From an uncultured Gammaproteobacteria bacterium (GTDB lineage Bacteria > Pseudomonadota > Gammaproteobacteria > Steroidobacterales > Woeseiaceae), in assembly GCA_937899415.1 (NCBI GenBank), contig CALBPI010000061.1, forward strand, positions 62,001 through 126,000: a DNA stretch of 64,000 bases. Reading direction: 5' to 3'. Under the pieces are notes generated by a model, which did not search any database, was not told the DNA's origin, and worked only from the letters and a program-made list of their open reading frames with translations. Both the position numbers and the translations under genes were made by a program. Shown here one piece after another: positions 26,066 through 34,479 of the stretch (its first letter is position 1; every line of letters begins with the position of its first letter).

Positions 26066-27216
26066 TGGCTGACCGAAGCCGTCTGCGCCTGCTGGCCGGG
26101 CTCGCGGCGCTGCCTGCGCTCGCCCGAGCTGACGATACCGATACCACACTCGCCATCATGCGCCGCGTGCTCGAAGACGACCTGCCCGGCGCGCTGACGG
26201 AAGCCCGTCGCCAGGCGGCGCGAACGGGGCAACCTGTGGCGCGCCAGCTCGTGACGGAGCTCGACGACATGGCGCGCGGCGGTTACGCGACGCAAGGCAA
26301 TCGGGCGTTCCCGCGCTTTGCCCCGCTTTGGCGGCAGGCGCGCCAGGATTGGGTGGCGTCGCGTTCCCGGCCCGCCGGCAGCATGCCCGACGCGGTCTTG
26401 TCACTGGCGGACGATGTCCGGTTTGTGCTCGCCGTTGATCTCAACGAGAGCGTGGCCTGGCTCGTGCCCGGCCCCCCTACGAGCCAGATGTTCCCGTCGG
26501 CGTTCTACATTTCATCGGGTGCCAACGGTCCCGGTAAGCGCCGACGTGGCGACGAGCGCACGCCACTGGGCGTGTACTGGGCCGTCGACGAATTCGATAC
26601 GGCACGACTGCCGGCGCGTTATGGCAGCCGCGTGTTGCCGCTCGATTACCCCAACGCACTGGACCGGCGCCAGCGTCGCTCGGGTGACGGCATCTGGATC
26701 CACGGCATCGACCCCGCCAACAACATCCGTCCGCCGCGCGATACCGATGGCTGCATCGCGGTGTCCGAAGACCGCATCGACGCACTGGTCGATCCCGTAG
26801 CACGACGCGCCACGCCCGTGGTCATCGGTGCCCCACTCACCTGGCAGGCGTCGGTGGACGCTCGGGCTGCATGGGTGGCCGATCTGGATGCTGCGCTCAC
26901 AGGCTGGGTCGACAGCGTCCGTTCGCGCGATGCGGCCGGACTGCTGGCGCACTATGAAGCGGGTTTTCGAGATATGGGCCTGACGTCGTCGCAATGGCGC
27001 GCGTGGCGCGCGCGTGCACTCGAGACGGCGCCTGAAACCGAGACTCGCCTGAGCTCCGTATCGCACTTCGTGGCGGATCCGTCGAACGGGGTCTTCCTGT
27101 CGCGCTGCCGGCAAACGCTGAACGTTGCGGGCGCGGCGCCCGTGACGACCTGGCTCAGACTCTACTGGCAGAAACAAAACGGCCGACTGCGCATCGTGGC
27201 GCAGTCGGCCGGTTAA
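26065..27216 (+). CDS. L,D-transpeptidase (YkuD/ErfK family) with C-terminal NTF2-like domain
   Basis: The 383-residue protein begins with a short signal-like segment (LRLLAGLAALPALARAD). The central YkuD domain has the histidine motif IWIHGID and the catalytic cysteine in RDTDGCIAV (about residues 228-237). It cross-links or anchors peptidoglycan through 3-3 linkages. Residues about 290-383 look like an NTF2/SnoaL-like domain (DAAGLLAHYEAGF ... WLRLYWQKQNGRLRIVAQ), a combination known in YafK-like transpeptidases. It is coupled to the HD-GYP gene by a one-base overlap, which hints at cell-wall remodelling under signalling control. It converges with the dsbA gene. Confidence 0.82.
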   Translation: MADRSRLRLLAGLAALPALARADDTDTTLAIMRRVLEDDLPGALTEARRQAARTGQPVARQLVTELDDMARGGYATQGNRAFPRFAPLWRQARQDWVASRSRPAGSMPDAVLSLADDVRFVLAVDLNESVAWLVPGPPTSQMFPSAFYISSGANGPGKRRRGDERTPLGVYWAVDEFDTARLPARYGSRVLPLDYPNALDRRQRRSGDGIWIHGIDPANNIRPPRDTDGCIAVSEDRIDALVDPVARRATPVVIGAPLTWQASVDARAAWVADLDAALTGWVDSVRSRDAAGLLAHYEAGFRDMGLTSSQWRAWRARALETAPETETRLSSVSHFVADPSNGVFLSRCRQTLNVAGAAPVTTWLRLYWQKQNGRLRIVAQSAG

Positions 27217-27234
27217 GTCGGCTTGCGGCTCGGC

Positions 27235-28059
27235 TCAGCGTTCGCTGGCGACGAGTTCGTCGATCACCGCGACCAGTTCGGGCTTGCTGCCCGCCATGCC
27301 TTCATCGGTGATGAACTTGCCGTTGACCACGATGGTCGGGACGCTGGCAATGCCGTAGGAACGGTTAATCCGTTCGGCCTGGTTGATTCGCGTTTTGACC
27401 CAGGGCGAGGTCCAGGTGTTCTCAAAGTCCTGCTCAGAGACGCCAAAGTTCTCGAGGAACTCGCGAATCGACCGCTCTGAGGTCATGCGCTGGTTTTCGA
27501 CGTGCATCTTGTCGAAGAACGCCATGTGCACCGCGTCCTTGTTTTCGATGAGGCCGGAACCCGCGAGCGCTTCGATCGTGTAGAACGCTTGTGCGTGGAC
27601 TTTCAGCACGTCGTTCCACATGGCCGGGACCTTCACGAACGAGGCGTTCTCCGGCTTGTTGTCATCCCAGCGGCGCAGCACCGGCTCAAGGTTGTAGCAG
27701 TGGTTGCAGCCGTACCAGAAGACCTCGGCCACCTCGACCGTGGGGCCGCCTTCGACGGTCAGCTTCGCGGGACGGAAGCGCTTGTAGTGCACGCCTTCCT
27801 TGAAGCGTTGCGGTACGGCCGGCGTATCGTCGCGCGCCATGCGCAGGGCGCCTTCCTCGGCAACAGCCTCGGGGTCATAGCTGCCGTCGGACTCTTCGAC
27901 AGCCGCCAGTACGGGGGCTGCTTCTGTTTCTGCGGGCGCCTGCTCGGCGACCGGCGCGTCTGCTGCCGTGTCCGTGACGGGCGCCGCCGTCGTTTCAGGT
28001 TCACTGCTGCCGCAGGCAGCGAGTGCGACGGTCAGCGTCGCGGCCAGGAAAACTCGCAT
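27235..28059 (-). CDS. dsbA: Thiol:disulfide interchange protein DsbA, lipoprotein form
   Basis: The 274-residue protein has a lipobox LAAC at residues 13-16, an alanine/proline/glutamate-rich linker to about residue 70, and a thioredoxin-fold domain. The active site is CNHC in FWYGCNHCYNLEP and the cis-proline is in ASVPTIVVNG. It introduces disulfides into periplasmic proteins, here from a membrane anchor. I choose ATG 28059 because AGAGGA lies nine bases before it; the ATG three codons upstream abuts that ribosome site. It follows the cytochrome c4 gene on the same strand, a common gammaproteobacterial order. Confidence 0.87.
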   Translation of the reverse strand: MRVFLAATLTVALAACGSSEPETTAAPVTDTAADAPVAEQAPAETEAAPVLAAVEESDGSYDPEAVAEEGALRMARDDTPAVPQRFKEGVHYKRFRPAKLTVEGGPTVEVAEVFWYGCNHCYNLEPVLRRWDDNKPENASFVKVPAMWNDVLKVHAQAFYTIEALAGSGLIENKDAVHMAFFDKMHVENQRMTSERSIREFLENFGVSEQDFENTWTSPWVKTRINQAERINRSYGIASVPTIVVNGKFITDEGMAGSKPELVAVIDELVASER

Positions 28060-28087
28060 TCGTCCCATTCCTCTGTCAGTTCGAGGC

Positions 28088-28735
28088 TCAGTTGAGCCCC
28101 TGCATGTAAGACGACAGTGCTTCGATATCCTCAGGTGTGAGCTTCTGGGCGATCGTCGTCATCTGATTCTGCTCTTCGGTGTTGCTGCGGTTCTCGCCGC
28201 CCGTGGCGTATTCGCGCAGGCTCGAAGCCAGGTAAGCCGCATGCTGGCCGCCGACTTTGGGGTAAGGCACACCGGGATTCCCGGCACCTGTCGGCCCATG
28301 ACAGGCGATACAGGCGGGTAGCCCGCGTTCTTCGTCACCGCCGCGGTACAAACGCTCGCCGCGAGCCAGTGTGTCGGGATTCGACACTTCGCGTGCTGTG
28401 GGTGCCTGCGATTCGAAATAGGCGGCGATATCTCGCATGTCCTGTTCGGACAGCATCACTGCCTGCGAGTTCATGAGGATGTTGACGCGCTCGTTGTTCT
28501 TGAACCACATGAGCTGCTGCATGATGTAGCGTGAATGCTGCCCGGCGAGGCTCGGCCATACCGGATTCACGCTGATGCCGTTTGCGCCGTGGCAGGCGGC
28601 GCAGGTGGTGATTTTCTCAGCGCCGGCTTCGGCGTCGCCATCGGCGAGATTACTGGCGGAAGCCGGTACGCTAACCATCGCCAAGGCTGCCGAAATGGTG
28701 GCGAGGCGGGTTAGCCGATTACGTGTCGTGTTCAC
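28088..28735 (-). CDS. Cytochrome c4 (dihaem)
   Basis: A 215-residue protein with a signal peptide ending SASA near residue 28 and two CxxCH haem sites, CAACH (about 45-49) and CIACH (about 140-144), with axial methionine candidates in each half. Cytochrome c4 carries electrons to terminal oxidases from the periplasmic face. The start is GTG, with GAGGA six bases upstream. It precedes dsbA on the minus strand, a pairing that fits joint control of periplasmic redox and thiol chemistry. The 235-base gap to engB holds divergent promoters only. Confidence 0.9.
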   Translation of the reverse strand: MNTTRNRLTRLATISAALAMVSVPASASNLADGDAEAGAEKITTCAACHGANGISVNPVWPSLAGQHSRYIMQQLMWFKNNERVNILMNSQAVMLSEQDMRDIAAYFESQAPTAREVSNPDTLARGERLYRGGDEERGLPACIACHGPTGAGNPGVPYPKVGGQHAAYLASSLREYATGGENRSNTEEQNQMTTIAQKLTPEDIEALSSYMQGLN

Positions 28736-28877
28736 TTCTGATCCTCGTTGCGGGTGTCCAACATCAGATATCCAAAACCATGTCTCAGGCGTAACGTGGC
28801 GCGCACTTCGTCGGCGCGGGCCCCAGGCCCTGCGCTGTCGAAGTTGTGTGGAGTGCGCTAGACCGTAATGTCCGGTA

Positions 28878-28903
28878 TTGAACCGAATCGCCCGTGCTAG
28901 ACT
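28878..28903 (+). promoter_or_regulatory. Candidate engB promoter
   Basis: An extended -10 element TGCTAGACT ends at 28903, with TTGAAC at 28878-28883 as a weak -35 (14-base spacing, compensated by the TGn extension). It is the best match in the 28736-28970 gap. Confidence 0.3.
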
Positions 28904-28970
28904 GGCTAAGCCGAAAAAGTATACACGAAGAGACCTCGATTTCGTGGCACGGACACTACGTTTCTAGTCG

Positions 28971-29582
28971 ATGTCTAACTACCCTGACGCTGCATTTCTG
29001 ACAAGTGCGGATTCGCTCACACAGTTCGTGGCGGATGCAGGCACTGAGGTCGCATTTGCCGGCCGCTCTAACGCGGGCAAGTCCTCGGCGATCAATGTCA
29101 TCGTGAACCGCAAGCAGTTCGCGCGGGTTTCCAAGACCCCGGGGCGCACGCAGCTCGTCAATTTTTTCCGCCTGAGCGGCGACAAACGACTCGTCGATCT
29201 GCCTGGCTACGGCTACGCCAGGGTGTCGGAGTCCATGCGCAGGCACTGGAAGTCGTTGATGGAAGACTATTTTTCTCAGCGACGCTCGCTTGCAGGCCTG
29301 TTTCTCATCGTCGACGTGCGACGCGGTCTCGTGGACTTCGACCTCGTCATGCTCGAATACGCCGAGCAGCTCGGCATTCCCGTGCACCTGTTGCTGACCA
29401 AGGCTGACAAGCTCAAACGCGGACAGGCTGCCCGCCAGTTCGAGGAGACCCGGCGTGCGCTCGAGGGCCGCGCCGGGGTACAGCTGTTCTCGTCGCTCAA
29501 CCGTCAGGGTGTCGACCAGGCCCGGGGCCGGCTCAACGAGATGCTGGGCGGCCACGTCAACACAGGCGATACGCTGGCGTGA
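28971..29582 (+). CDS. engB: Ribosome-biogenesis GTPase EngB (YihA/YsxC)
   Basis: The 203-residue GTPase shows all G motifs: GRSNAGKSS (G1, about 31-39), the switch threonine in KTPGRTQ (G2), DLPGYG (G3), TKAD (G4) and the SSL region (G5). It assists late assembly of the large ribosomal subunit. The length fits the family. It lies beside cytochrome c4 and near polA, which is the conserved gammaproteobacterial arrangement. The stop is followed at once by the small-RNA terminator on the opposite strand. Confidence 0.93.
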   Translation: MSNYPDAAFLTSADSLTQFVADAGTEVAFAGRSNAGKSSAINVIVNRKQFARVSKTPGRTQLVNFFRLSGDKRLVDLPGYGYARVSESMRRHWKSLMEDYFSQRRSLAGLFLIVDVRRGLVDFDLVMLEYAEQLGIPVHLLLTKADKLKRGQAARQFEETRRALEGRAGVQLFSSLNRQGVDQARGRLNEMLGGHVNTGDTLA

Positions 29583-29584
29583 AT

Positions 29585-29617
29585 AAAAAAAGGCCCGGTG
29601 CGTGGGCGCACCGGGCC
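29585..29617 (-). terminator. Intrinsic terminator of the minus-strand small RNA
   Basis: GGCCCGGTGCG (29592-29602) and CGCACCGGGCC (29607-29617) form a perfect 11-bp stem with a four-base loop. The seven-A run at 29585-29591 reads as seven T on the minus strand, so the terminator points leftward, although it could also stop engB transcripts. Confidence 0.8.
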
Positions 29618-29695
29618 AATGTCGCAACCGGTCTTGGGGTAACCGTGTTGCCTGCCCGTTCAGGGAGGGGAAACGGGCGAGCACTGTGGGTACTC
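29585..29695 (-). ncRNA. Candidate ErsA/Spot 42-position small RNA
   Basis: On the minus strand this roughly 110-base segment has a sigma-E-like promoter just upstream (29702-29729). Near its 5' end a hairpin (stem GCCCGTT/AACGGGC, 29654-29678) exposes TCCCCTCCCTG in its loop. A single-stranded spacer follows, then a strong intrinsic terminator. The C-rich loop is complementary to Shine-Dalgarno sequences. Spot 42 in E. coli and ErsA in Pseudomonas are both encoded between polA and engB, transcribed like polA, and ErsA depends on the envelope-stress sigma factor; strand and position agree here. The exact 5' end (about 29695) is estimated from the promoter. Confidence 0.6.
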
Positions 29696-29701
29696 AGAGA
29701 G

Positions 29702-29729
29702 TTAGAGTTCGATCCCGCGGCTGAGTTCC
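29702..29729 (-). promoter_or_regulatory. Sigma-E/AlgU-like promoter of the small RNA
   Basis: On the minus strand GGAACTC (29729-29723), 16 bases, then TCTAA (29706-29702) matches the extracytoplasmic stress sigma-factor pattern (GAACTT, about 16 bases, TCTAA/TCTGA). Confidence 0.55.
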
Positions 29730-29766
29730 CGGTAAGGTGTCGGCAGGCACAGTTGGGGGACGGTGC

Positions 29767-31608
29767 ATGGCCGGGCGAATCACACGCCGAGACTTCTTGA
29801 ACGGCACGCGCGTGGCCATCGGGGCGTCACTGCTGACGCCCTGGATAGAGGCCTTTGGCCGCGATGCGCCTGATTTCCGCTTGCCTGAAGGCTACTACCC
29901 GCCTGCCACGACAGGTCTACAGGGCAGCCACGACGAGGCCTGGCAGGCCATGCATGCGCGCGTGGCCGGCGCAAAAGTTCCCGAGGCAACTATCGAAGCC
30001 GACTACGACCTTGTGGTGGTTGGCGGCGGCATCAGTGGTCTTGCCGCGGCCTGGTTCTATCGCCGCGAACACCCTGACGCCCGCGTGCTGGTGCTCGATA
30101 ATCACGACGACTTCGGCGGCCACGCGAAGCGCAACGAATTTACGGTCGACGGGCAGCGACAGATCGCCTACGGCGGCACCGAGTCCATCGACACGCCGTC
30201 GGGTTACAGCCAGGTCTCGAGCGCACTGCTCGAGGACATCGGCGTCGATGTCTCGCGTTTCTACGATTACTTTGACCAGAACCTCTACGACGATCTGGGC
30301 CTGAGCTACGGCATCGCGTTCGATGCAGAGACCTACGGCGAACGCCGGCTGGTCACGGGCTACGGCAGTCGGCCCTGGCAGGACTTCGCCGACGAGGCGC
30401 CGCTCCACGATGCGGCCAAGGCGGACCTGGTCCGCGCCTTTACCGACGAACGCGATTACCTGCCGGACCTCTCGCGCGAGGAGAAAGTCGCGCTGCTCAG
30501 CCGGATCAGTTACCGCGAGTACCTGGCCGACTACGTCGGCGTCGACGAACAGGTGCTGGCGCTCTACCAGCGCTGGGGCATGAGCTTCTGGTGCGTCGGC
30601 ATGGATGAAATCCCGGCCATCGATATTTTCGACTACGGCGACGGCGGCAGCCTGCCCGGACTCACGTACACCTTGAAGCCCGAAGGCAATCGCGGTGCAG
30701 AGCCCTACATCTTTCACTTCCCCGACGGCAACGCGACGATTGCGCGCTTGCTCGTCCGACAGTTGATTCCCGCCGCGCTGCCCGGGTCGACGATGGAAGA
30801 CAGCGTCCTCGCACAGCTCGACTACACGCAGCTCGACCGGCGCGATGCCGACGTTCAGATTCGTCTCAACAGTACGGTCGTGAATGCTGTGCACGCTGCC
30901 GATGAGCGGTCGGTCAAGGTTACCTACGTTCGTCAAGGCGCGAGTCACGCGGTACGCGCCAGACACTGCGTCATGGCCTGCTACAACCGCGCGATTCCCT
31001 ACCTCTGCCCAGAGCTCCCCGACACGCAAAAGGTTGGTCTGGCCTATAACGTCAAGGTGCCGTTGACCTACACGAAGGTGGCCCTGTTCAACTGGCGCGC
31101 CTTTGCCGAGCAGAGCCTCCGCTATGTGTATTTCACGAATGACTTCTACAAGCAGGTCGAGCTCGACTACCCCGTGAGCCTGGGCGGCTACAACTTCGGC
31201 TCCGACCCGGACGCGCCCATGACGCTGCACCTCTGTCACGTGCCGTACTTCGCGGATATACAGGGGCCCGAGCAGTGGCGTGCCGGCCGGCGCCAGATGC
31301 TGGCGACGCCGTTTGAGACCTACGAGCACCACGTGAGAGATCAGTTGGCGCAGGCGTTGTCGGGCGCGGATTTTGACGCCGATCGCGATATCGAGGCCAT
31401 CACCGTCAACCGGTGGGCGCATGGCTACGCCTACAGCCCCGATCTGCTTTGGGAACCCGACTACGCCTCAGACGCCGAGAAGCCCTGGGTGATTGGGCGA
31501 CAGCCTTTTGGACGCATTGCTATCGCTAATTCCGATGCGGGCGCGTCAGCCGACACCAACACGGCGATCGCCGAGGCGCACCGTGCGGTTCAGGAGCTCA
31601 CGGGCTGA
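29767..31608 (+). CDS. Tat-exported FAD oxidoreductase, spermidine-dehydrogenase-like
   Basis: This 613-residue protein begins with a twin-arginine signal (TRRDFLNG, residues 6-13). Its FAD motif VVVGGGISGLAAAWFYRREHP lies near residues 83-103 and is followed by VLDNHDDFGGHAKRNEF. The pattern recalls spermidine dehydrogenase (SpdH), which shares the RRDFLNG signal and the overall length, but polyamine specificity is not proven by sequence alone. ATG 29767 follows GGGGGA and starts right before the Tat motif. It sits between the small-RNA promoter and polA, a place normally occupied by no gene in E. coli, and ends eight bases from polA's stop. Confidence 0.72.
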   Translation: MAGRITRRDFLNGTRVAIGASLLTPWIEAFGRDAPDFRLPEGYYPPATTGLQGSHDEAWQAMHARVAGAKVPEATIEADYDLVVVGGGISGLAAAWFYRREHPDARVLVLDNHDDFGGHAKRNEFTVDGQRQIAYGGTESIDTPSGYSQVSSALLEDIGVDVSRFYDYFDQNLYDDLGLSYGIAFDAETYGERRLVTGYGSRPWQDFADEAPLHDAAKADLVRAFTDERDYLPDLSREEKVALLSRISYREYLADYVGVDEQVLALYQRWGMSFWCVGMDEIPAIDIFDYGDGGSLPGLTYTLKPEGNRGAEPYIFHFPDGNATIARLLVRQLIPAALPGSTMEDSVLAQLDYTQLDRRDADVQIRLNSTVVNAVHAADERSVKVTYVRQGASHAVRARHCVMACYNRAIPYLCPELPDTQKVGLAYNVKVPLTYTKVALFNWRAFAEQSLRYVYFTNDFYKQVELDYPVSLGGYNFGSDPDAPMTLHLCHVPYFADIQGPEQWRAGRRQMLATPFETYEHHVRDQLAQALSGADFDADRDIEAITVNRWAHGYAYSPDLLWEPDYASDAEKPWVIGRQPFGRIAIANSDAGASADTNTAIAEAHRAVQELTG

Positions 31609-31616
31609 ACGACGCG

Positions 31617-34316
31617 CTAGTGCGCTTCGTCCCAATTCGCGCCCGCAGCCGCGTCGACCTTAAGCGGCACGTCGAGCATTGCCGCACGTGCCATGCGCTC
31701 GATGACCTCGGCCATGACAGCGTCCGCCGCTGACTCGGCCACTTCGAGCACGAGCTCATCGTGCACCTGCATGATCAGGCGCGCATCGGTCTTGCCACTC
31801 TTGAGCCAGCCGTGCACGTCGATCATGGCGCGCTTAATGATGTCGGCCGCTGAACCCTGCATGGGCGCGTTGATAGCACTGCGTTCCGCGTACTGGCGGC
31901 GCTGCGGATTGCGCGCATTGATCTCTGGCAGGTAGAGCCGGCGGCCTTCGATCGTCTCGACGTAACCGTTATCGCGCGCCTGCGTGCGTGTGCGTTCCAT
32001 GTAGTCGTGCACGCCCGGGTAGCGCTCGAAGTAGCGGTCGACGTAGGCCTGTGCCTCGCCGCGCCCGATCGAAAGCTGCTTGGCGAGCCCAAAAGCAGAC
32101 ATGCCGTAGATGAGTCCGAAGTTGATGGCCTTCGCCGAACGCCGCTGATCCGAGGTGACGTCATCCAGTGCAACCTCAAAGACCTCGGCGGCCGTCGCGC
32201 GGTGCACGTCTTCGTCATTGGCGAACGCGCTCAGCAAACCTTCGTCCTGCGACAGGTGCGCCATGATGCGCAGCTCAATCTGCGAGTAGTCGGCGGCGAT
32301 GAGCCGGTAACCCGCCTCGGGCACAAACGCCTGGCGAATGCGTCGACCTTCAGGCCTGCGGATCGGAATGTTCTGCAGGTTCGGGTCCGACGAAGACAGG
32401 CGACCCGTTGCGGCCACGGCCTGGTGGTAGGACGTGTGAATGCGACCGTCCGCTGCGATCAGCGTGGGCAGCTTCTCCGTGTAGGTGCTGCGCAACTTCG
32501 ACACGCTGCGGAAGTCGAGGATGACCTGTGGCAAGTCGTAGTCGGCGGCCAATTCGACGAGCACGTCTTCCGCCGTTGAGGGCGCACCCTTGGCCGTCTT
32601 GCGCAGTACGGGCAGTTCGAGTTCCTCAAACAGAATCTCGCCAAGCTGCTTGGGCGAACCCAGATTGAAGGGGCGACCCGCAAGCTCATGTGCGGCGTCC
32701 TGCAGCTCGGCCATCTTTTCACCAAGCTCGTGGCTTTGCATCACGAGCAGGTCGGCGTCAACACGCACCCCGGCTTCCTCCATCTCGAACAACACGGGAA
32801 CCAGCGGTTGTTCGATGTCGGCGTAGACGGCTTTGAGCGTGGGTTCCTTGTCGAGCGCCTCGATCAGGTGCTCGTGCAGGCGCAACGTGATGTCGGCATC
32901 TTCAGCGGCGTAAGGGCCTGCGATCTCGAGGTCGATCTCGTCAAAAGTCTTTTGCTTGGCACCTTTGCCTGCGACGTCTTCGTATTTGATCGTCGATCGG
33001 CCCAGATAGAACTGCGCCAGCGAGTCCATATCGTGTCGTGACGCCGTCGAGTTGAGCACGTAGGACGCCAGCATGGAGTCGTGCTGCATGCCCGCAAGCG
33101 CGATGTCGTAGCGCGCGAAAATATGCGCGTCGTACTTGAGGTGATGGCCGACCTTGGCCTGCTTCGGGTCCTCGAGAAACGGCTTGAGCCTCGCGAGTAC
33201 GTGTTCGCGCGTGAGCTGCTCCGGGGCGCCCGAGTAGGCGTGCGCCACCGGGATGTAGCAGGCACTGCCCGTTTCAACGCAAAGGCTGATGCCGACGAGC
33301 TCGGCGCTCATGTAGTCGAGGCTGTTGGTCTCCGTGTCGACGGCCACGAGGTCAGCCGTGTCGATGCGCTTGAGCCAAGCGTCGAGTGCCTTGTCGTCGA
33401 GCACGATCTCGTAGTCGCCGGCCTCCTCGTCGGTCGCGGCTTCGGGTGCAGCGCCGCCGACGTCTTCGGCTTCCTCGAGCTGGCGGCGTAGCGTATTGAG
33501 CTCCCAGCGTGTGTACAGCGCGTGAAGGGCGTCGACGTCGCGCTCTGTCGGTGCGAGCCCGTCGGGCCCTGCGTCGAGCTCGACATCGAGCTTGATGGTG
33601 GCGAGTACACGCGACATCTCCAGCTGCTCGATGTGCTCGCGCAGGCTCTCGCCGACCTTGCCTGTGATCTCGTCGGCCTTCTCGATGATCGTGTCGCAGT
33701 CGCCATAGGCGTTGAGCCATTTGGCCGCGGTTTTCGCGCCCACCTTGGGTACACCCGGGATGTTGTCAGCCGTGTCGCCGACGAGCCCGAGGTAGTCGAT
33801 GATCTGTTCGGGCCAGACATCGAACTTGGTCTTCACACCGTCGCGGTCGAGCACTGTGTTGCTCATCGTATTCACGAGCGTGACGTGCTCGTTGACGAGT
33901 TGTGCCATGTCCTTGTCGCTCGTGGACACGAGTGTGGCTATGCCCGCCTCGCTTGCTTGCGTCGCGAGCGTGCCGATCACGTCATCGGCTTCAACACCCG
34001 GGATACGCAACAGCGGGACGCCCATGGCCTCGACGATGTCGATGATGGGCTGGATCTGGCTGCGCATGTCGTCGGGCATGGGCGGCCGGCTTGCCTTGTA
34101 ATCGTCGAACAGGTCGTCGCGGAAGGTCTTGCCAGGCGCGTCGAGCACCATGCCGATGTAGTCGGGCTGCTCTTCGCGGATCATCTTGTTGAGCATGTTC
34201 AACACGCCGTGCACGGCGCCCGTGGGCTCGCCTTTGGCGGTGGTCAGCGGGGGCAGGGCGTGGAAGGCGCGGAACAGGTAGGCCGAGCCGTCAACGAGCA
34301 GGAGTTTCTTCGTCAT
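31617..34316 (-). CDS. polA: DNA polymerase I
   Basis: The 899-residue enzyme has all three domains: the 5'-3' nuclease (about 1-290, with DxxGKTFRDDLF and SDKDMAQLV), the 3'-5' exonuclease with intact DxE in VAVDTETNSLD near residue 320, and the polymerase with motif A ADYSQIELR, motif B KAINFGLIYG and motif C MQVHDELV. It fills gaps and removes RNA primers. Its first 26 bases overlap the end of the small lipoprotein gene, so the two are cotranscribed with the upstream thioesterase gene. Confidence 0.96.
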   Translation of the reverse strand: MTKKLLLVDGSAYLFRAFHALPPLTTAKGEPTGAVHGVLNMLNKMIREEQPDYIGMVLDAPGKTFRDDLFDDYKASRPPMPDDMRSQIQPIIDIVEAMGVPLLRIPGVEADDVIGTLATQASEAGIATLVSTSDKDMAQLVNEHVTLVNTMSNTVLDRDGVKTKFDVWPEQIIDYLGLVGDTADNIPGVPKVGAKTAAKWLNAYGDCDTIIEKADEITGKVGESLREHIEQLEMSRVLATIKLDVELDAGPDGLAPTERDVDALHALYTRWELNTLRRQLEEAEDVGGAAPEAATDEEAGDYEIVLDDKALDAWLKRIDTADLVAVDTETNSLDYMSAELVGISLCVETGSACYIPVAHAYSGAPEQLTREHVLARLKPFLEDPKQAKVGHHLKYDAHIFARYDIALAGMQHDSMLASYVLNSTASRHDMDSLAQFYLGRSTIKYEDVAGKGAKQKTFDEIDLEIAGPYAAEDADITLRLHEHLIEALDKEPTLKAVYADIEQPLVPVLFEMEEAGVRVDADLLVMQSHELGEKMAELQDAAHELAGRPFNLGSPKQLGEILFEELELPVLRKTAKGAPSTAEDVLVELAADYDLPQVILDFRSVSKLRSTYTEKLPTLIAADGRIHTSYHQAVAATGRLSSSDPNLQNIPIRRPEGRRIRQAFVPEAGYRLIAADYSQIELRIMAHLSQDEGLLSAFANDEDVHRATAAEVFEVALDDVTSDQRRSAKAINFGLIYGMSAFGLAKQLSIGRGEAQAYVDRYFERYPGVHDYMERTRTQARDNGYVETIEGRRLYLPEINARNPQRRQYAERSAINAPMQGSAADIIKRAMIDVHGWLKSGKTDARLIMQVHDELVLEVAESAADAVMAEVIERMARAAMLDVPLKVDAAAGANWDEAH

Positions 34317-34479
34317 TGTCTTCGGTCGATGCTTCTTCGGTGGCCGAGGGGCCGGTCTCAGGCGTCGCGCCTCTTGAGCTCGGGACCGACGTCGGTCGCT
34401 CGCTGGGCAGGAACAGCTCGCCCGTCTGCCCGCAGCCCGCGATCAGCGCAGCGGCAAGGAGCAGCGCCGCACGCCTCAT
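34291..34479 (-). CDS. lptM: Small LptM/YifL-like lipoprotein
   Basis: A 62-residue protein with signal MRRAALLLAAALIAGC (lipobox IAGC) followed immediately by GQTGELFLP, which matches the conserved GQKGPLYLP-type start of LptM (YifL). LptM assists maturation of the LptDE lipopolysaccharide translocon in E. coli. The rest is a low-complexity acidic and serine/threonine tail. The ATG overlaps the thioesterase stop (ATGA) and the 3' end overlaps polA by 26 bases. LptM is usually linked to lysA, so this location is unusual, and the short length makes the call moderate. Confidence 0.6.
   Translation of the reverse strand: MRRAALLLAAALIAGCGQTGELFLPSERPTSVPSSRGATPETGPSATEEASTEDNDEETPAR

Noticed and set aside
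28060-28068. ATG 28068 as start of DsbA
   Set aside because: Its ribosome site would have zero spacing; the same AGAGGA is nine bases from ATG 28059.
28736-28970. tRNA or small RNA in the gap between cytochrome c4 and engB
   Set aside because: No cloverleaf or terminator was found, only promoter-like elements for the divergent genes.
29917-31422. A 501-codon minus-strand frame opposite the flavoprotein
   Set aside because: No recognisable domain or ribosome site; the plus frame has Tat and FAD motifs.
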